Source: Prochlorococcus sp. AG-424-P23
GTDB lineage: Bacteria > Cyanobacteriota > Cyanobacteriia > PCC-6307 > Cyanobiaceae
Length of the DNA: 64,000 bases
Reading direction: 5' to 3'
Assembly: GCA_003210135.1 (NCBI GenBank)
Contig: QCNK01000003.1
Span: forward strand, 40,964 to 104,963
Every line of letters begins with the position of its first letter. Position 1 is the first letter of the stretch. This document shows, piece after piece, positions 51,025-61,214 of the stretch. A model generated the notes under the pieces. The model made no database searches and was not told the DNA's origin. It saw only the letters and a list, made by a program, of their open reading frames with translations. The translations under genes were made by a program, and so were the position numbers.

Positions 51025-52946
51025 ATATTCAAAGCATTTTTTAAAAATTCCTGAGATTTTTGCATTACTACTTCTCTATTTTCAGTATTTCTAAAACCAT
51101 GCCCTTCATTATCAAACAAAATAACTTCTGAATATTTATTATTCTGAATCAAAATTTCTTGAATTTTTAAAGTTTGTTTATAAGAGATAACTGTATCTTT
51201 TTTTCCATGAAACAGTAAGATAGGTTTTTTTATTTTGTTAATATGATTTATCGGTGATCTATTTATATAAACATCATGGTTTTTTGCATAATTTCCTACC
51301 AAAGAATCTAAATAATCTTTTTCAAACCTATGAGTGTTGTAATGCATATCATTCAAATCAGTAACAGGATATTTACAAATTGCTGCTGTAAAAATAGACT
51401 CATATAATAAACAATTCAGGGCAGTTAACCCACCAGCACTATTCCCAAAAATTACTACTTTTTCGCTATCAACTTGATTTGATTTAATCAATTCAAGAGC
51501 TAGTGCTTTGCAATCATAAGAATCAACAATACCCCATTTATAATTCAACCTTTCTCTATATGCTTTGCCAAAACCTGATGATCCTCCATAATTAACTTCA
51601 GCAACAAAAAATCCCTTCGACGTCCAATATTGAACTTCAGAATTATATGATCCATCAAAACATGAAGTTGGTCCGCTATGTGCTCTAACAAGAAGCGGTG
51701 GCTTTTCAAAATTTTCAACAAGCGGCTTATAAAGAAAAGAATGAGTAGATTGAGCCTCAAAACCTTTAAACCAAAATGTTTCAGGTTTTGAACAATCTTT
51801 TATATGATCAAAAAATATCTGCTCAGAAAAATTTGATAAAACTTTTTTTGCAAAATCAATTTCACATACAATTCCCAAAAAATCAGATCCATAACCTTTT
51901 AAAAGAACTTTTTTCCGAAAAACACTGAAATCACTTATTGATGTGAAAGGAGTAGAAAATTCTTTAACAAATTCAAGATCTTTATATTGTTCCACTATTA
52001 AACTATTTTCTTTTTTTGCTACACAAAATAAATTTTTTATAGTCCCTGAAAAGAATGTAATTCCAGTGACCCATTGTGGTGCTCCATATTCAATCAAATT
52101 TCTCTCTACTCTTTTCTTAATAAATATATTCTCAATTTCACTAACATCTAAAAACAATAAGTTCCACCATCCAGAACTATCTTCAGAACATACTAAAAGT
52201 GTTTCACTGATCCAATAGGGTTGAAAAAAAGAAACGTTTTTTTTAGCATTTATAAGCTTATTTGAGAATTTTTTTATTTTTTGTATCTCTCCATCTAGAT
52301 CTATTTGAGCAAAAAACAGATCATTTTTTTCCCAGGGCATGTATGGTGAATCCCACTCTATCCAAGAAAGTAATCTAGCAGAAGTATTAGAAGATAATTC
52401 TCCAGCAAAATTTTTAAATTTTTTTATAAGACGAATATCTTGTTTAGTTTTTTTTAAATTTAATGAAAATAAATAATCTCTATTATTTATCTCGCAAATA
52501 CCATACAAAAAAAAATTTTCAGAAATGACAAATGAAGAATCGAAATTTCCATCAATTGATTTAGATAGTTGTCTAGGTTCTTGAATTGAATCGAGATATT
52601 TATTTTGTATTCTAAAATTTGACGCTACCTCTTGAAAAATTTGAAGCCATAATGCCTTGGTAAACTGATCTATCCATATCAAATAAAAATTATTTTTAAA
52701 ATTTATACATTTATAAGATTTACCGCCATATCCATGAAAATTATTTTTTATATTATATTTTTTACTTGTTAATTTCTGAGGAAACGCCTTTTTTTCATTA
52801 AATGGTCTTGCAAAAATGGCATTTTCATTTTCCCCTTCGCCAACAACATCAATCCAAAAAATGGTATCCCCAATAATGGTTAATTCCTTAAAAAGGGTTT
52901 TTTTTGATTCAGTTTGTCTAACTTTTAACTTATCATCATTACTCAT
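51021..52946 (-). CDS. S9 (prolyl oligopeptidase-like) peptidase
   Basis: RAHSGPTSCFDGSYNSEVQYWTSKGFFVAEVNYGGSSGFGKAYRERL; nucleophile GNSAGG; HGKKDTVI; NEGHGF. Confidence 0.88.
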   Translation of the reverse strand: MSNDDKLKVRQTESKKTLFKELTIIGDTIFWIDVVGEGENENAIFARPFNEKKAFPQKLTSKKYNIKNNFHGYGGKSYKCINFKNNFYLIWIDQFTKALWLQIFQEVASNFRIQNKYLDSIQEPRQLSKSIDGNFDSSFVISENFFLYGICEINNRDYLFSLNLKKTKQDIRLIKKFKNFAGELSSNTSARLLSWIEWDSPYMPWEKNDLFFAQIDLDGEIQKIKKFSNKLINAKKNVSFFQPYWISETLLVCSEDSSGWWNLLFLDVSEIENIFIKKRVERNLIEYGAPQWVTGITFFSGTIKNLFCVAKKENSLIVEQYKDLEFVKEFSTPFTSISDFSVFRKKVLLKGYGSDFLGIVCEIDFAKKVLSNFSEQIFFDHIKDCSKPETFWFKGFEAQSTHSFLYKPLVENFEKPPLLVRAHSGPTSCFDGSYNSEVQYWTSKGFFVAEVNYGGSSGFGKAYRERLNYKWGIVDSYDCKALALELIKSNQVDSEKVVIFGNSAGGLTALNCLLYESIFTAAICKYPVTDLNDMHYNTHRFEKDYLDSLVGNYAKNHDVYINRSPINHINKIKKPILLFHGKKDTVISYKQTLKIQEILIQNNKYSEVILFDNEGHGFRNTENREVVMQKSQEFLKNALNI

Positions 52947-53023
52947 TTTAAAAAACCATAAAGAAAGTAAATTAAAGTGCTAGTATTTTTATAGCTAAAC
53001 TCTTAATTAAAAACTTTTTTAAC

Positions 53024-53629
53024 GTGGCAAACCATTTTTCACAACTTGCAAAAAAGTCAAGAACAAATGGAAGCTCAGAAAAAATTGCAAAAGAACAAAC
53101 AGGTAAGCCCTCTTTAGACATTTATAAACTTGGTGATGATGTATTAAGGCAAAATTCCAAAAGAATAACTAAGGTTGACGAATCGATTAGAAAACTTGCT
53201 AAAGAAATGCTTCAAAGCATGTATGCAGCCAAAGGCATTGGACTTGCCGCACCTCAAATTGGAATCAATAAAGAGCTTCTTGTCATAGATGTAAATTTTG
53301 AAGATTCAGGAGCAGAACCTTTAGTATTAATAAATCCAGAAATTACAGACTTTGGAACAACCCTTAATTCATACGAAGAAGGCTGCTTGAGTATACCTGG
53401 GGTCTATTTGAATGTAGTAAGACCATCAACTATAAAATTAAAATTTAGAGATGAAATGGGGAGACCACGCAAAATGAAAGCAGATGGACTTCTAGCAAGG
53501 TGTATTCAACACGAAATGGATCACCTAAACGGAATATTATTTGTTGATAGAGTTACATCAAAAGATGATTTGAATAAAGAACTCATAAAGGAAGGATTTA
53601 ACGAAAAAGACGTAATTTCTATTAATTAA
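53024..53629 (+). CDS. def: peptide deformylase (GTG start)
   Basis: GIGLAAPQIG; EEGCLSIPGVY; QHEMDHLNGILFVDR. Confidence 0.94.
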   Translation: MANHFSQLAKKSRTNGSSEKIAKEQTGKPSLDIYKLGDDVLRQNSKRITKVDESIRKLAKEMLQSMYAAKGIGLAAPQIGINKELLVIDVNFEDSGAEPLVLINPEITDFGTTLNSYEEGCLSIPGVYLNVVRPSTIKLKFRDEMGRPRKMKADGLLARCIQHEMDHLNGILFVDRVTSKDDLNKELIKEGFNEKDVISIN

Positions 53630-53633
53630 TCTA

Positions 53634-53975
53634 ATGACTGAAACCACAATATTTCAGAAAATAATTAATGAAGAAATACCTTGCGATAAGCTTTATGAAG
53701 ATAATTTTTGTATTGCGTTTAATGATATCCAAGCTCAAGCACCAGTTCATTTTTTAGTGATTCCAAAAAAGCCAATTACCAGTTTATTAGATTGTATTGA
53801 AGAAGATGCAAATTTATTGGGGCATTTACTTTTTGTTGGTAGCAAAATAGCTAAATCAAAAAATTTAACTAATTGGAGAACAGTAATTAATACTGGAGCA
53901 GAATCGGGACAAACAGTTTTTCATTTACATATTCATTTTTTATCTGGAAGAAAAATGAGTTGGCCCCCAGGCTAA
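53634..53975 (+). CDS. HIT-family (HINT-like) hydrolase
   Basis: TIFQKIINEEIPCDKLYEDNFCIAFNDI; ESGQTVFHLHIHFLSGRKMSWPPG. Confidence 0.93.
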   Translation: MTETTIFQKIINEEIPCDKLYEDNFCIAFNDIQAQAPVHFLVIPKKPITSLLDCIEEDANLLGHLLFVGSKIAKSKNLTNWRTVINTGAESGQTVFHLHIHFLSGRKMSWPPG

Positions 53976-54021
53976 AACTCTCGAAAGAAATGTTTATGGG
54001 TTATAAATAAGTAAAAACAAA

Positions 54022-54300
54022 ATGAATACACCAGATTCCTTAAATACAGAATCCAGAAATTTATTTAATATAATCTCAAAAAATTGGGAAGAGCTAGATG
54101 ATTCACTCAAAACTAAGTTATTAAAAATTTGGAGAGTTTTAACTTATAAATGGCAATTACAAATTTTATTTAATCTACCTTTTCTTTTATGGTGGGTAAT
54201 AGATAAATCTTTCCCAAAAGTGCATGAATTTGATTTAACAATCTTAAATTACCTAAATCTGCCTGAATGGGCAATTTCATTTATTGGCTTTGGTCAATAG
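54022..54300 (+). CDS. conserved hypothetical protein upstream of SbmA-like ABC transporter
   Basis: 92 aa with one hydrophobic stretch; 44 nt before the proposed ATG of the ABC gene. Confidence 0.6.
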   Translation: MNTPDSLNTESRNLFNIISKNWEELDDSLKTKLLKIWRVLTYKWQLQILFNLPFLLWWVIDKSFPKVHEFDLTILNYLNLPEWAISFIGFGQ

Positions 54301-54343
54301 ACTGCTAAAAGTTATAATTTATTTGATAAAACTAGTGGAGTTA

Positions 54344-56326
54344 ATGAATAAAGCAGTTAATAATAAACCCAAAATACTATACCAATTACAAAAATTAAGG
54401 AAGCTTTCTCAGCCTTTTTTTCTCCCTATAGATCAATGTAATGGATTTCAATTCATAGGGCTTTTGATTTCTCTTTTATTTTGTGTTGGTGGAGTAGTAC
54501 TTGTTGGTCTTACAGGAATAATCAGTTTTTTTGAAAGTTTTCAACCAGTTTTTCTTGAAAAGTATTTCGGAGGTGTAGTAAGTACTATAAATTCAATTTG
54601 GTCTGGTAGCTGGGGATTGCTTTTCTCTGCCTTATTTCTAATTGGATCAGGCAGCTTTTTTAGCTTAAGACGTCAATTAAAAAACCGTAGATGGTTACAT
54701 TGGTTATTTCTTGCGATAATTGTATTAATGCTATTAGCTGTAAACGGAATAAACGCTGGTATTGGATTCATAGCAAGAGATTTAACAAATGCTTTGGTAG
54801 AAAAACAAGAAGATGGGTTTTATCGGATATTGGGGATCTACGCTTGTTGTTTCGCTGTAGCTCTACCAATACGTGTTTCTCAAATATTTTTCACATACAA
54901 GTTAGGAATAATTTGGAGAGAATGGCTTTCAAAAAGTTTAGTCAAAGATTATATGACTAATAAAGCCTATTATCAATTAAATCCCAATGACGAAGAACAA
55001 ACCGATGTAGATAACCCTGATCAAAGAATCACAGATGATACACGAGCTTTTACTGGGCAAAGTCTTTCTTTCACATTAGGTATTTTTGATGCCCTCCTAA
55101 CATTTTCACTTAATATTCTTATTTTATGGAGTATAAGTACAACACTTACCTTTTCTTTATTTGGTTATGCTGCATTTGCAACTTCTATCCTTTTAATTGC
55201 TGGAAAAAATCTAGTAAAGATTGACTTCGATCAACTCAGATACGAAGCAGATTTTCGATATGGTTTAGTACATATTAGAGATAATGCTGAATCAATAGCC
55301 TTTTACTCTGGGGAGAATCCTGAGCGAAATGAAACTGAAAGACGATTAGGAGAAGTGGTGAGAAACTTTAATTTATTGATTATATGGAGAGTGATAATTG
55401 ACGTCATGAGAAGATCCATTAATTATGCTGGAAATTTCTTTCCATACTTAATAATGGCAATCCCTTACTTTAAAGGTGATATTGATTATGGGCGCTTTAT
55501 TCAGGCAAGCTTTGCATTTGGAATGGTCGAAGGTTCATTATTTTTCATTGTTAATCAGATAGAAGAACTTGCAAAATTTACGGCTGGGATCGGCAGATTA
55601 GAGGGATTCCAATCAAAGGTAGAATCTATTAGTCAAACCAGCCCTACAAGCAATCAAAACGTTATTTCAGATTACCCCTCAATTCTTATTAATAATGCTG
55701 ACCTTTGCCCACCAGGATCAAATAAAACCATAATTAAGAACTTGAATTTAAGCATCGACAATAATCAATCACTTTTGGTTGTAGGACCATCTGGGTGCGG
55801 AAAAACATCTTTACTAAGAATGATTAGTGGTTTATGGGAACCAGACCATGGAGTAATTAAAAAGCCCAAAATTGGGGAATTATTATTCATACCTCAAAAA
55901 CCTTATATGTTACTTGGTTCTTTAAGGGAACAATTATGTTATCCCACGGAAGTTAAAAAATTTAGTGATGAACATCTTACCTCAGTACTTCATGAAGTAA
56001 ATTTAAAAACTTTAGTCGATCGGTATCCTAATCTTGATATCAAACAAGATTGGCCACGAATTCTTTCTCTAGGAGAGCAACAAAGATTGGCTTTTGCAAG
56101 ACTCTTACTAAATTCGCCAAGATTCGCAGTACTTGATGAAGCAACAAGTGCTTTAGATATTGACACTGAGAAAAAACTATACAGTTTACTTAAGGAACGA
56201 GAACTTTCTCTTATAAGTGTTGGACATAGACCTAGTCTAAAAGATTTTCACGATAATATTTTAGAATTAAATGGAAAAGGAGACTGGAAATTATTGACTT
56301 CTAATAAGTATAATTTTAAGGATTAG
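54344..56326 (+). CDS. ABC transporter, fused permease-ATPase, SbmA/BacA/ABCD-like
   Basis: TM domain with AFTGQSLSFTLGIFDALLTF..RYGLVHIRDNAESIAFYSGE, then GPSGCGKTSLLRMISGLWEPD, LSLGEQQRLAFARLLL, AVLDEATSALD. Start at ATG 54344 in the 54284..56326 ORF. Confidence 0.88.
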   Translation: MNKAVNNKPKILYQLQKLRKLSQPFFLPIDQCNGFQFIGLLISLLFCVGGVVLVGLTGIISFFESFQPVFLEKYFGGVVSTINSIWSGSWGLLFSALFLIGSGSFFSLRRQLKNRRWLHWLFLAIIVLMLLAVNGINAGIGFIARDLTNALVEKQEDGFYRILGIYACCFAVALPIRVSQIFFTYKLGIIWREWLSKSLVKDYMTNKAYYQLNPNDEEQTDVDNPDQRITDDTRAFTGQSLSFTLGIFDALLTFSLNILILWSISTTLTFSLFGYAAFATSILLIAGKNLVKIDFDQLRYEADFRYGLVHIRDNAESIAFYSGENPERNETERRLGEVVRNFNLLIIWRVIIDVMRRSINYAGNFFPYLIMAIPYFKGDIDYGRFIQASFAFGMVEGSLFFIVNQIEELAKFTAGIGRLEGFQSKVESISQTSPTSNQNVISDYPSILINNADLCPPGSNKTIIKNLNLSIDNNQSLLVVGPSGCGKTSLLRMISGLWEPDHGVIKKPKIGELLFIPQKPYMLLGSLREQLCYPTEVKKFSDEHLTSVLHEVNLKTLVDRYPNLDIKQDWPRILSLGEQQRLAFARLLLNSPRFAVLDEATSALDIDTEKKLYSLLKERELSLISVGHRPSLKDFHDNILELNGKGDWKLLTSNKYNFKD

Positions 56327-56334
56327 CAAAAAAA

Positions 56335-56610
56335 ATGAATTCTAAAGAAGAACAAACTAACTCAGAAGGCATTAATTTAGAGAGTGAGGGTTCTAAAGTA
56401 GAGCAAAACATTGGAAATTATATCAATGAAAATACTGGAGAAAATAAATTAGATGAAAAATCAAAAAATATGGAAGACGAATATAAATTCGGGTGGAGTA
56501 GTTATTCTGAAATAACTAATGGAAGATTTGCAATGATCGGGTTCTTAGCAATAGTACTAATTGAATTATTTAGTCAGGAATCATTTTTAAAATGGGCAGG
56601 AATCTTATAA
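56335..56610 (+). CDS. high-light-inducible (Hli) protein with acidic N-terminal extension
   Basis: C-terminal YKFGWSSYSEITNGRFAMIGFLAIVLIELFSQESFLKWAGIL (ExxNGRxAMIGF). Confidence 0.9.
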   Translation: MNSKEEQTNSEGINLESEGSKVEQNIGNYINENTGENKLDEKSKNMEDEYKFGWSSYSEITNGRFAMIGFLAIVLIELFSQESFLKWAGIL

Positions 56611-57543
56611 TTAATCATCAAATCTAGAGCTGTTATCTCTTGGTTTCTTTTTGTTTGTTCCAACGTTATATCTACCATTTTGATTTTTTGAACTTGATCT
56701 AGCTGATGAACTTGCTCTACGAGGCTCACGAGTTTTTTTTGCTTGATTAGAATCTTTAAATGAAGCATCTTCTACTTGAGATGTTGTAACTTGCTGCCTA
56801 ATAGGAGATCTTGTGGGTTTCTTTCTTAATGGAGAAGAATCATCAGACGAAGAAATATTATCTTGTCTAGAAACTGTTCGATTCATTCTAGGTCTTGATC
56901 CTGTTTTAATTTCATTCCGAGATAAGTTGCGTCTCTCACCAAAGTTATTTCCTTCTGATTTATTACTATTTTTATCTTCAGAAGTCTGTCTTCTCCTCCT
57001 CCTTATAGGTTCCTCATTTTCAAACTGATTTACTTCTCTTGTAGATGGCCTGCTCCTGCTTGCAGCTGCAGAAGGTATAGCTCTTGAAGTATTCCTCCTA
57101 GGAGATCTCTCCTCCATATAATCTTCTTCAAATTCATCTTCTCGAGGTTTAAATCTTCTTGATGGTCTTTCAAACTCTTCAAACCTATCGTAATCATCAT
57201 TAAATCTACCTCTAGAATTCCTGGGCGCATCGGAAATGGGATCATCATCAAAATAAGATGACCTTCTAGCTTGATCAGTTGCAACGCCCCTCAATCGTAC
57301 ACTTTCATATGCAAAAAAAACTGTTGTTCCTGCTAACAAAAACTGACCAAACTGAAGTATGGGATCTAACCTCCAGCCTTGAAAAAATAATATTCCCCCG
57401 CACAAAAGTCCTATAGCTGCGAAAAAAACATCATAATCTCTTGCTAATGCAGGTTTAAAAGACCTTAAGAAATAAAGGCCTCCTCCGCATACAGCTAGTA
57501 CAATACCAACAATACTGGCCCAATTGAGACTAGCATTGACCAC
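56611..57543 (-). CDS. ycf66: Ycf66 family protein with long low-complexity charged tail
   Basis: N-terminal TM block MVNASLNWASIVGIVLAVCGGGLYFLRSFKPALARDYDVFFAAIGLLCGGILFFQGWRLDPILQFGQFLLAGTTVFFAYESVRLRG; Arg/Ser/Asp-rich C-terminus. Confidence 0.85.
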   Translation of the reverse strand: MVNASLNWASIVGIVLAVCGGGLYFLRSFKPALARDYDVFFAAIGLLCGGILFFQGWRLDPILQFGQFLLAGTTVFFAYESVRLRGVATDQARRSSYFDDDPISDAPRNSRGRFNDDYDRFEEFERPSRRFKPREDEFEEDYMEERSPRRNTSRAIPSAAASRSRPSTREVNQFENEEPIRRRRRQTSEDKNSNKSEGNNFGERRNLSRNEIKTGSRPRMNRTVSRQDNISSSDDSSPLRKKPTRSPIRQQVTTSQVEDASFKDSNQAKKTREPRRASSSARSSSKNQNGRYNVGTNKKKPRDNSSRFDD

Positions 57544-57623
57544 ATTACTTCTCCAAAAAATTATTTTTTAAAGGGTTATTTAAATCCCCTATACATATAG
57601 TGTACTTAAAACTTCTACAAAAA

Positions 57624-57809
57624 CTAGCGTCTTCCAGTAGAAGTACGATCGAGGGAATCTTTCTGACTGACAAAAATCAAAAAAGCAGTGGCTGGAATAA
57701 CGATAAGTAAAGCAGCTGCAATAAAACTGCCTATCATTCCAACTGCGGAATTATTTGCAACTTCAGCAGAAAAATCTGCGACTAGTAATAAATTTGAGAT
57801 TTGAAACAC
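57624..57809 (-). CDS. psbX: photosystem II protein PsbX
   Basis: 61 aa, single [38 protein letters not shown]. Confidence 0.85.
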   Translation of the reverse strand: MFQISNLLLVADFSAEVANNSAVGMIGSFIAAALLIVIPATAFLIFVSQKDSLDRTSTGRR

Positions 57810-57890
57810 TTTTTAAATATTAAATTCTCAATTTATAATACGAATTAAATACGTTTCGATGGGTTATTTATTAAGATGAATTAAATAATT

Positions 57891-58205
57891 GTGATTTCCT
57901 TGCTTGTAAACACTCTTCAAATACTAGATCTTAGTTTAGGAATCTCTCTTTCATATTTAACTATAGTTTTTCTAATAAGATTAATTCTTACTTGGTATCC
58001 AAAAATTGACTTAAATAAAGGTTTATGGTTTTTAATTTCAATACCTTCAAGCTCTATTCTTAATTTAACAAGAAAATTAATTCCTCCTATTGGAGGAGTT
58101 GATGTAGGACCCGTAATTTGGATTGGAGTTTTAAGCTTTTTAAGAGAGATTTTAGTCGGTCAGCAAGGGCTTATAAAACTTGCATTACATACACATATTT
58201 CATAG
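57891..58205 (+). CDS. YggT/YlmG family membrane protein
   Basis: LTIVFLIRLILTWYPKIDLNKGLWFLISIPSSSILNLTRKLIPPIGGVDVGPVIWIGVLSFLREIL. Confidence 0.85.
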   Translation: MISLLVNTLQILDLSLGISLSYLTIVFLIRLILTWYPKIDLNKGLWFLISIPSSSILNLTRKLIPPIGGVDVGPVIWIGVLSFLREILVGQQGLIKLALHTHIS

Positions 58206-58223
58206 AAATCATTTTGTTTTTTC

Positions 58224-59573
58224 TCAGTAATTTGGCAATAATTCTTCTTCTACATATTTAGTATGTATCCTCCCTTCCTTAAATTTAGATTTATTCAATA
58301 AGGTTAGGTGAAAATTAATTGTTGTAGGAATACCAGTTACTGCGCATTCATTTAAAGCCCTATTCATACGTTTAATTGCAGTATTACGATCTTTTCCCCA
58401 AACTATTAATTTACCAATTAATGAGTCATAGAAAGGAGGTATCTCATAACCGGTATAAACATGACTATCAACCCTTACACCAGGACCACCAGGAGGAAGC
58501 CAACCAGTTATTTTCCCGGGTGATGGTCGGAAATTGTGAGAAGGATCTTCAGCATTGATTCTACATTCAATGGCATGGCCGTTTAAATGAATCTCATCCT
58601 GCTTGAATTCTAGATTTTCTCCGCTTGCGATTTTAATTTGCTCAGCTATTAAATCAACTCCGGTAACCATTTCAGTAACAGGATGTTCAACTTGAATCCT
58701 TGTATTCATTTCCATAAAATAAAAATTATTATTATCATCAACTAAAAATTCCACTGTCCCAGCTCCTTCGTAGCCAATACTTTTAGCAGCAGCAATAGCT
58801 GCATTCCCCATTTTTTTTCTTAGCTCAGTGTTAATTGCAGGACTAGGAGACTCTTCTAGTAACTTCTGATGTCTTCTTTGAACTGAACAATCTCTCTCTC
58901 CTAAATGAACAACATTACCGAATCTATCCGCCAAAATTTGAATTTCTACGTGTCTTGGCTTCATTATAAATTTCTCCATATATAAACCATCATTACCAAA
59001 AGCTGCTTCTGCTTCGCCTTGCGCTGCTTTAAACATTTTTTCGAGATTATCAGAGTTTTCAACCAACCTCATACCTCTTCCACCTCCTCCAGCAGTCGCT
59101 TTAATAATTACCGGATAGCCAATATCTTCAGCCAATTTGTAAGCCGCATCAACATTTGATAACAAGCCTTTACTACCAGGTACTGTTGGAACTCCAACTG
59201 CTTCCATAGTTTCTTTAGCTGTAGATTTATCCCCCATAGATCTAATAGCTTGAGGAGATGGACCAATAAAAACTATACCGTGATCGTTACACATCTCAGC
59301 AAATTTATCATTTTCAGCGAGGAATCCATAACCAGGATGAATAGCATCGACTCCTCTCGATGTAGCAGCCGCAAGTATATTTGGAATATTTAAATAACTC
59401 TTATTACTTAATGAATCACCAACGCAAACAGCTTCATCAGCAAGCTGAACATGCAATGCTTTTTTATCTACAGTGCTAAAAACTGCAACGGTTGCAATAC
59501 CTAGTTCTCTACAACTTCTGACAATTCGTAAAGCTATTTCTCCACGATTAGCAATTAAAACTTTTTCAACCAT
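58224..59573 (-). CDS. accC: acetyl-CoA carboxylase, biotin carboxylase subunit
   Basis: [57 protein letters not shown]. Confidence 0.96.
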   Translation of the reverse strand: MVEKVLIANRGEIALRIVRSCRELGIATVAVFSTVDKKALHVQLADEAVCVGDSLSNKSYLNIPNILAAATSRGVDAIHPGYGFLAENDKFAEMCNDHGIVFIGPSPQAIRSMGDKSTAKETMEAVGVPTVPGSKGLLSNVDAAYKLAEDIGYPVIIKATAGGGGRGMRLVENSDNLEKMFKAAQGEAEAAFGNDGLYMEKFIMKPRHVEIQILADRFGNVVHLGERDCSVQRRHQKLLEESPSPAINTELRKKMGNAAIAAAKSIGYEGAGTVEFLVDDNNNFYFMEMNTRIQVEHPVTEMVTGVDLIAEQIKIASGENLEFKQDEIHLNGHAIECRINAEDPSHNFRPSPGKITGWLPPGGPGVRVDSHVYTGYEIPPFYDSLIGKLIVWGKDRNTAIKRMNRALNECAVTGIPTTINFHLTLLNKSKFKEGRIHTKYVEEELLPNY

Positions 59574-59835
59574 TATGAAAATTAAATTGAAGAAATGAAA
59601 ATGACTTAAAATAAAAAACTATTTGCCAAAGTATTTAACAAAATTTTTTTAATGATCAGAGGACATTTTTTACAATACAACCTAGAACGTTATATATGTA
59701 TAAATATTTGTTTTATGCAATAGAAAAATTATTCACCATATTCAAAAGTACTCCTTGAGAACTACATGTTTATTTCAGCCAATAATGTATGATATTTTTA
59801 AGGTTTAGGTATCCCTAGGTTGCTGAAAACCCTTT

Positions 59836-59917
59836 GCGGACGTGGCGGAATTGGTAGACGCGCACGTCTAAGGAGCGTGTGGCTTCGGCCTTGCGAGTTC
59901 AAGTCTCGCCGTCCGCA
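59836..59917 (+). tRNA. tRNA-Leu (class II; anticodon loop CTAAGGA, anticodon read as AAG)
   Basis: Acceptor GCGGACG/CGTCCGC, anticodon stem CACGT/GCGTG, loop 59868-59874, variable arm GGC-TTCG-GCC, T-arm GCGAGTTCAAGTCTCGC. Confidence 0.93.
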
Positions 59918-59942
59918 TTTCATGTATTTTGGTTAAACTGCA

Positions 59943-61208
59943 ATGAAAAAAAAATCAGTTGCAGTCGTCATAGTTTCCAATGGACCTGGTGAATTAACTA
60001 CATGGGTAAATCCTGTATTGGATGAGATTAATAAAATAAATAAATCACTATGTGATGACGAAAAACTCGATTTCACTCTTAGGTTAGTCCTAGTTCCTTG
60101 CCCAAATGCTACTGGTAAAGAATTTTTAGTTGCAAATTCATGGAATAAATTCGAATTAATTACAAAATCCAAAAATTTTTGGAAATTATTAATTAAGCCA
60201 CATTCTTTTGCAAATTGGCCCAAAAAGGGGGTAGTTATTTTCCTTGGTGGGGATCAATTTTGGAGCATTTTATTAGCTAAAAGATTAGGTTATATAAATA
60301 TCACATATGCTGAATGGATTTCAAGATGGCCTCAATGGACCAACGAAATTGCTGCTATGAATTCAAAGGTAAAAGAGTTAATACCTAAAAGATATAGATA
60401 TAAATGTAAGGTCATTGGCGATTTAATGGCAGATATCAAAGTTAATAGTGCAATATCATTAAGAAATAAAGAAAAACACTATATTGCATTGTTGCCTGGT
60501 TCTAAAAAAGCAAAGCTTTCTGTTGGAATTCCTTTCTTCTTAGAAGTTGCAGATCATATTGCCAAAGAAAATCAAAATATAAATTTTATAATTCCCATCG
60601 CCCCAACTACTGATAAAAGTGAATATTTATTTTTTCAAAGTACCAAAAATCCAATTGCTAAATATTATTCATCAAAAATAAAAACAATCAAAAACTTCAA
60701 AGACTATCCTTTTGATTATGTAATTGAAACATCAAAAAATACAAAAATTTATCTAATCAAGAAACATCCTTGCTATGAAATATTAAAAGAATGCGATCTT
60801 GCAATTACAACTGTTGGAGCAAATACTGCAGAATTAGCAGCAATTAATCTCCCAATGATAGTTGTTTTACCAACTCAACATCTCAATATGATGAATGCAT
60901 GGGATGGTATTTTTGGAGTAATTGGGAAAATTTCATTTATAAATAGATTCCTAACTTTTATAATTAAAAATTTTTATTTTAAAAAAAAGAAGTTTTTTGC
61001 TTGGCCAAATATTAAAGCTAAAAAAATGATTATCCCTGAAAGGATAGGTAATATTTCGCCTAGAAAAATTGCAAAAGAAGTATTATTTCTTATGAAAAAT
61101 AAAGATCAATTAAAACGTATTAGGGACAATCTACACAAAGAAAGAGGAAATAAAGGAGCTGCAGAAAAACTTGCTTCTATAATTGTTGATTCAATAAAAA
61201 AACTTTAA
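59943..61208 (+). CDS. lipid-A-disaccharide-synthase-like protein (second paralog-like gene in window)
   Basis: VVIVSNGPGELTTWVNPVLDEI; IALLPGSKKAKLSVGIPFFLEVADHI; LAITTVGANTAELAAINLPMIVVLPTQHL. Confidence 0.78.
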   Translation: MKKKSVAVVIVSNGPGELTTWVNPVLDEINKINKSLCDDEKLDFTLRLVLVPCPNATGKEFLVANSWNKFELITKSKNFWKLLIKPHSFANWPKKGVVIFLGGDQFWSILLAKRLGYINITYAEWISRWPQWTNEIAAMNSKVKELIPKRYRYKCKVIGDLMADIKVNSAISLRNKEKHYIALLPGSKKAKLSVGIPFFLEVADHIAKENQNINFIIPIAPTTDKSEYLFFQSTKNPIAKYYSSKIKTIKNFKDYPFDYVIETSKNTKIYLIKKHPCYEILKECDLAITTVGANTAELAAINLPMIVVLPTQHLNMMNAWDGIFGVIGKISFINRFLTFIIKNFYFKKKKFFAWPNIKAKKMIIPERIGNISPRKIAKEVLFLMKNKDQLKRIRDNLHKERGNKGAAEKLASIIVDSIKKL

Positions 61209-61214
61209 CAATAA

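Noticed and set aside
54691-54960. ORF in another frame of the SbmA-like ABC gene
   Set aside because: Out-of-frame within a strongly supported CDS; Cys/Asn-rich sequence without recognisable domain.
56574-57284. ORFs overlapping ycf66 (56574..56768 -, 56813..57028 +, 57030..57284 -)
   Set aside because: Alternate frames of the low-complexity tail; best explained by repetitive codon usage.
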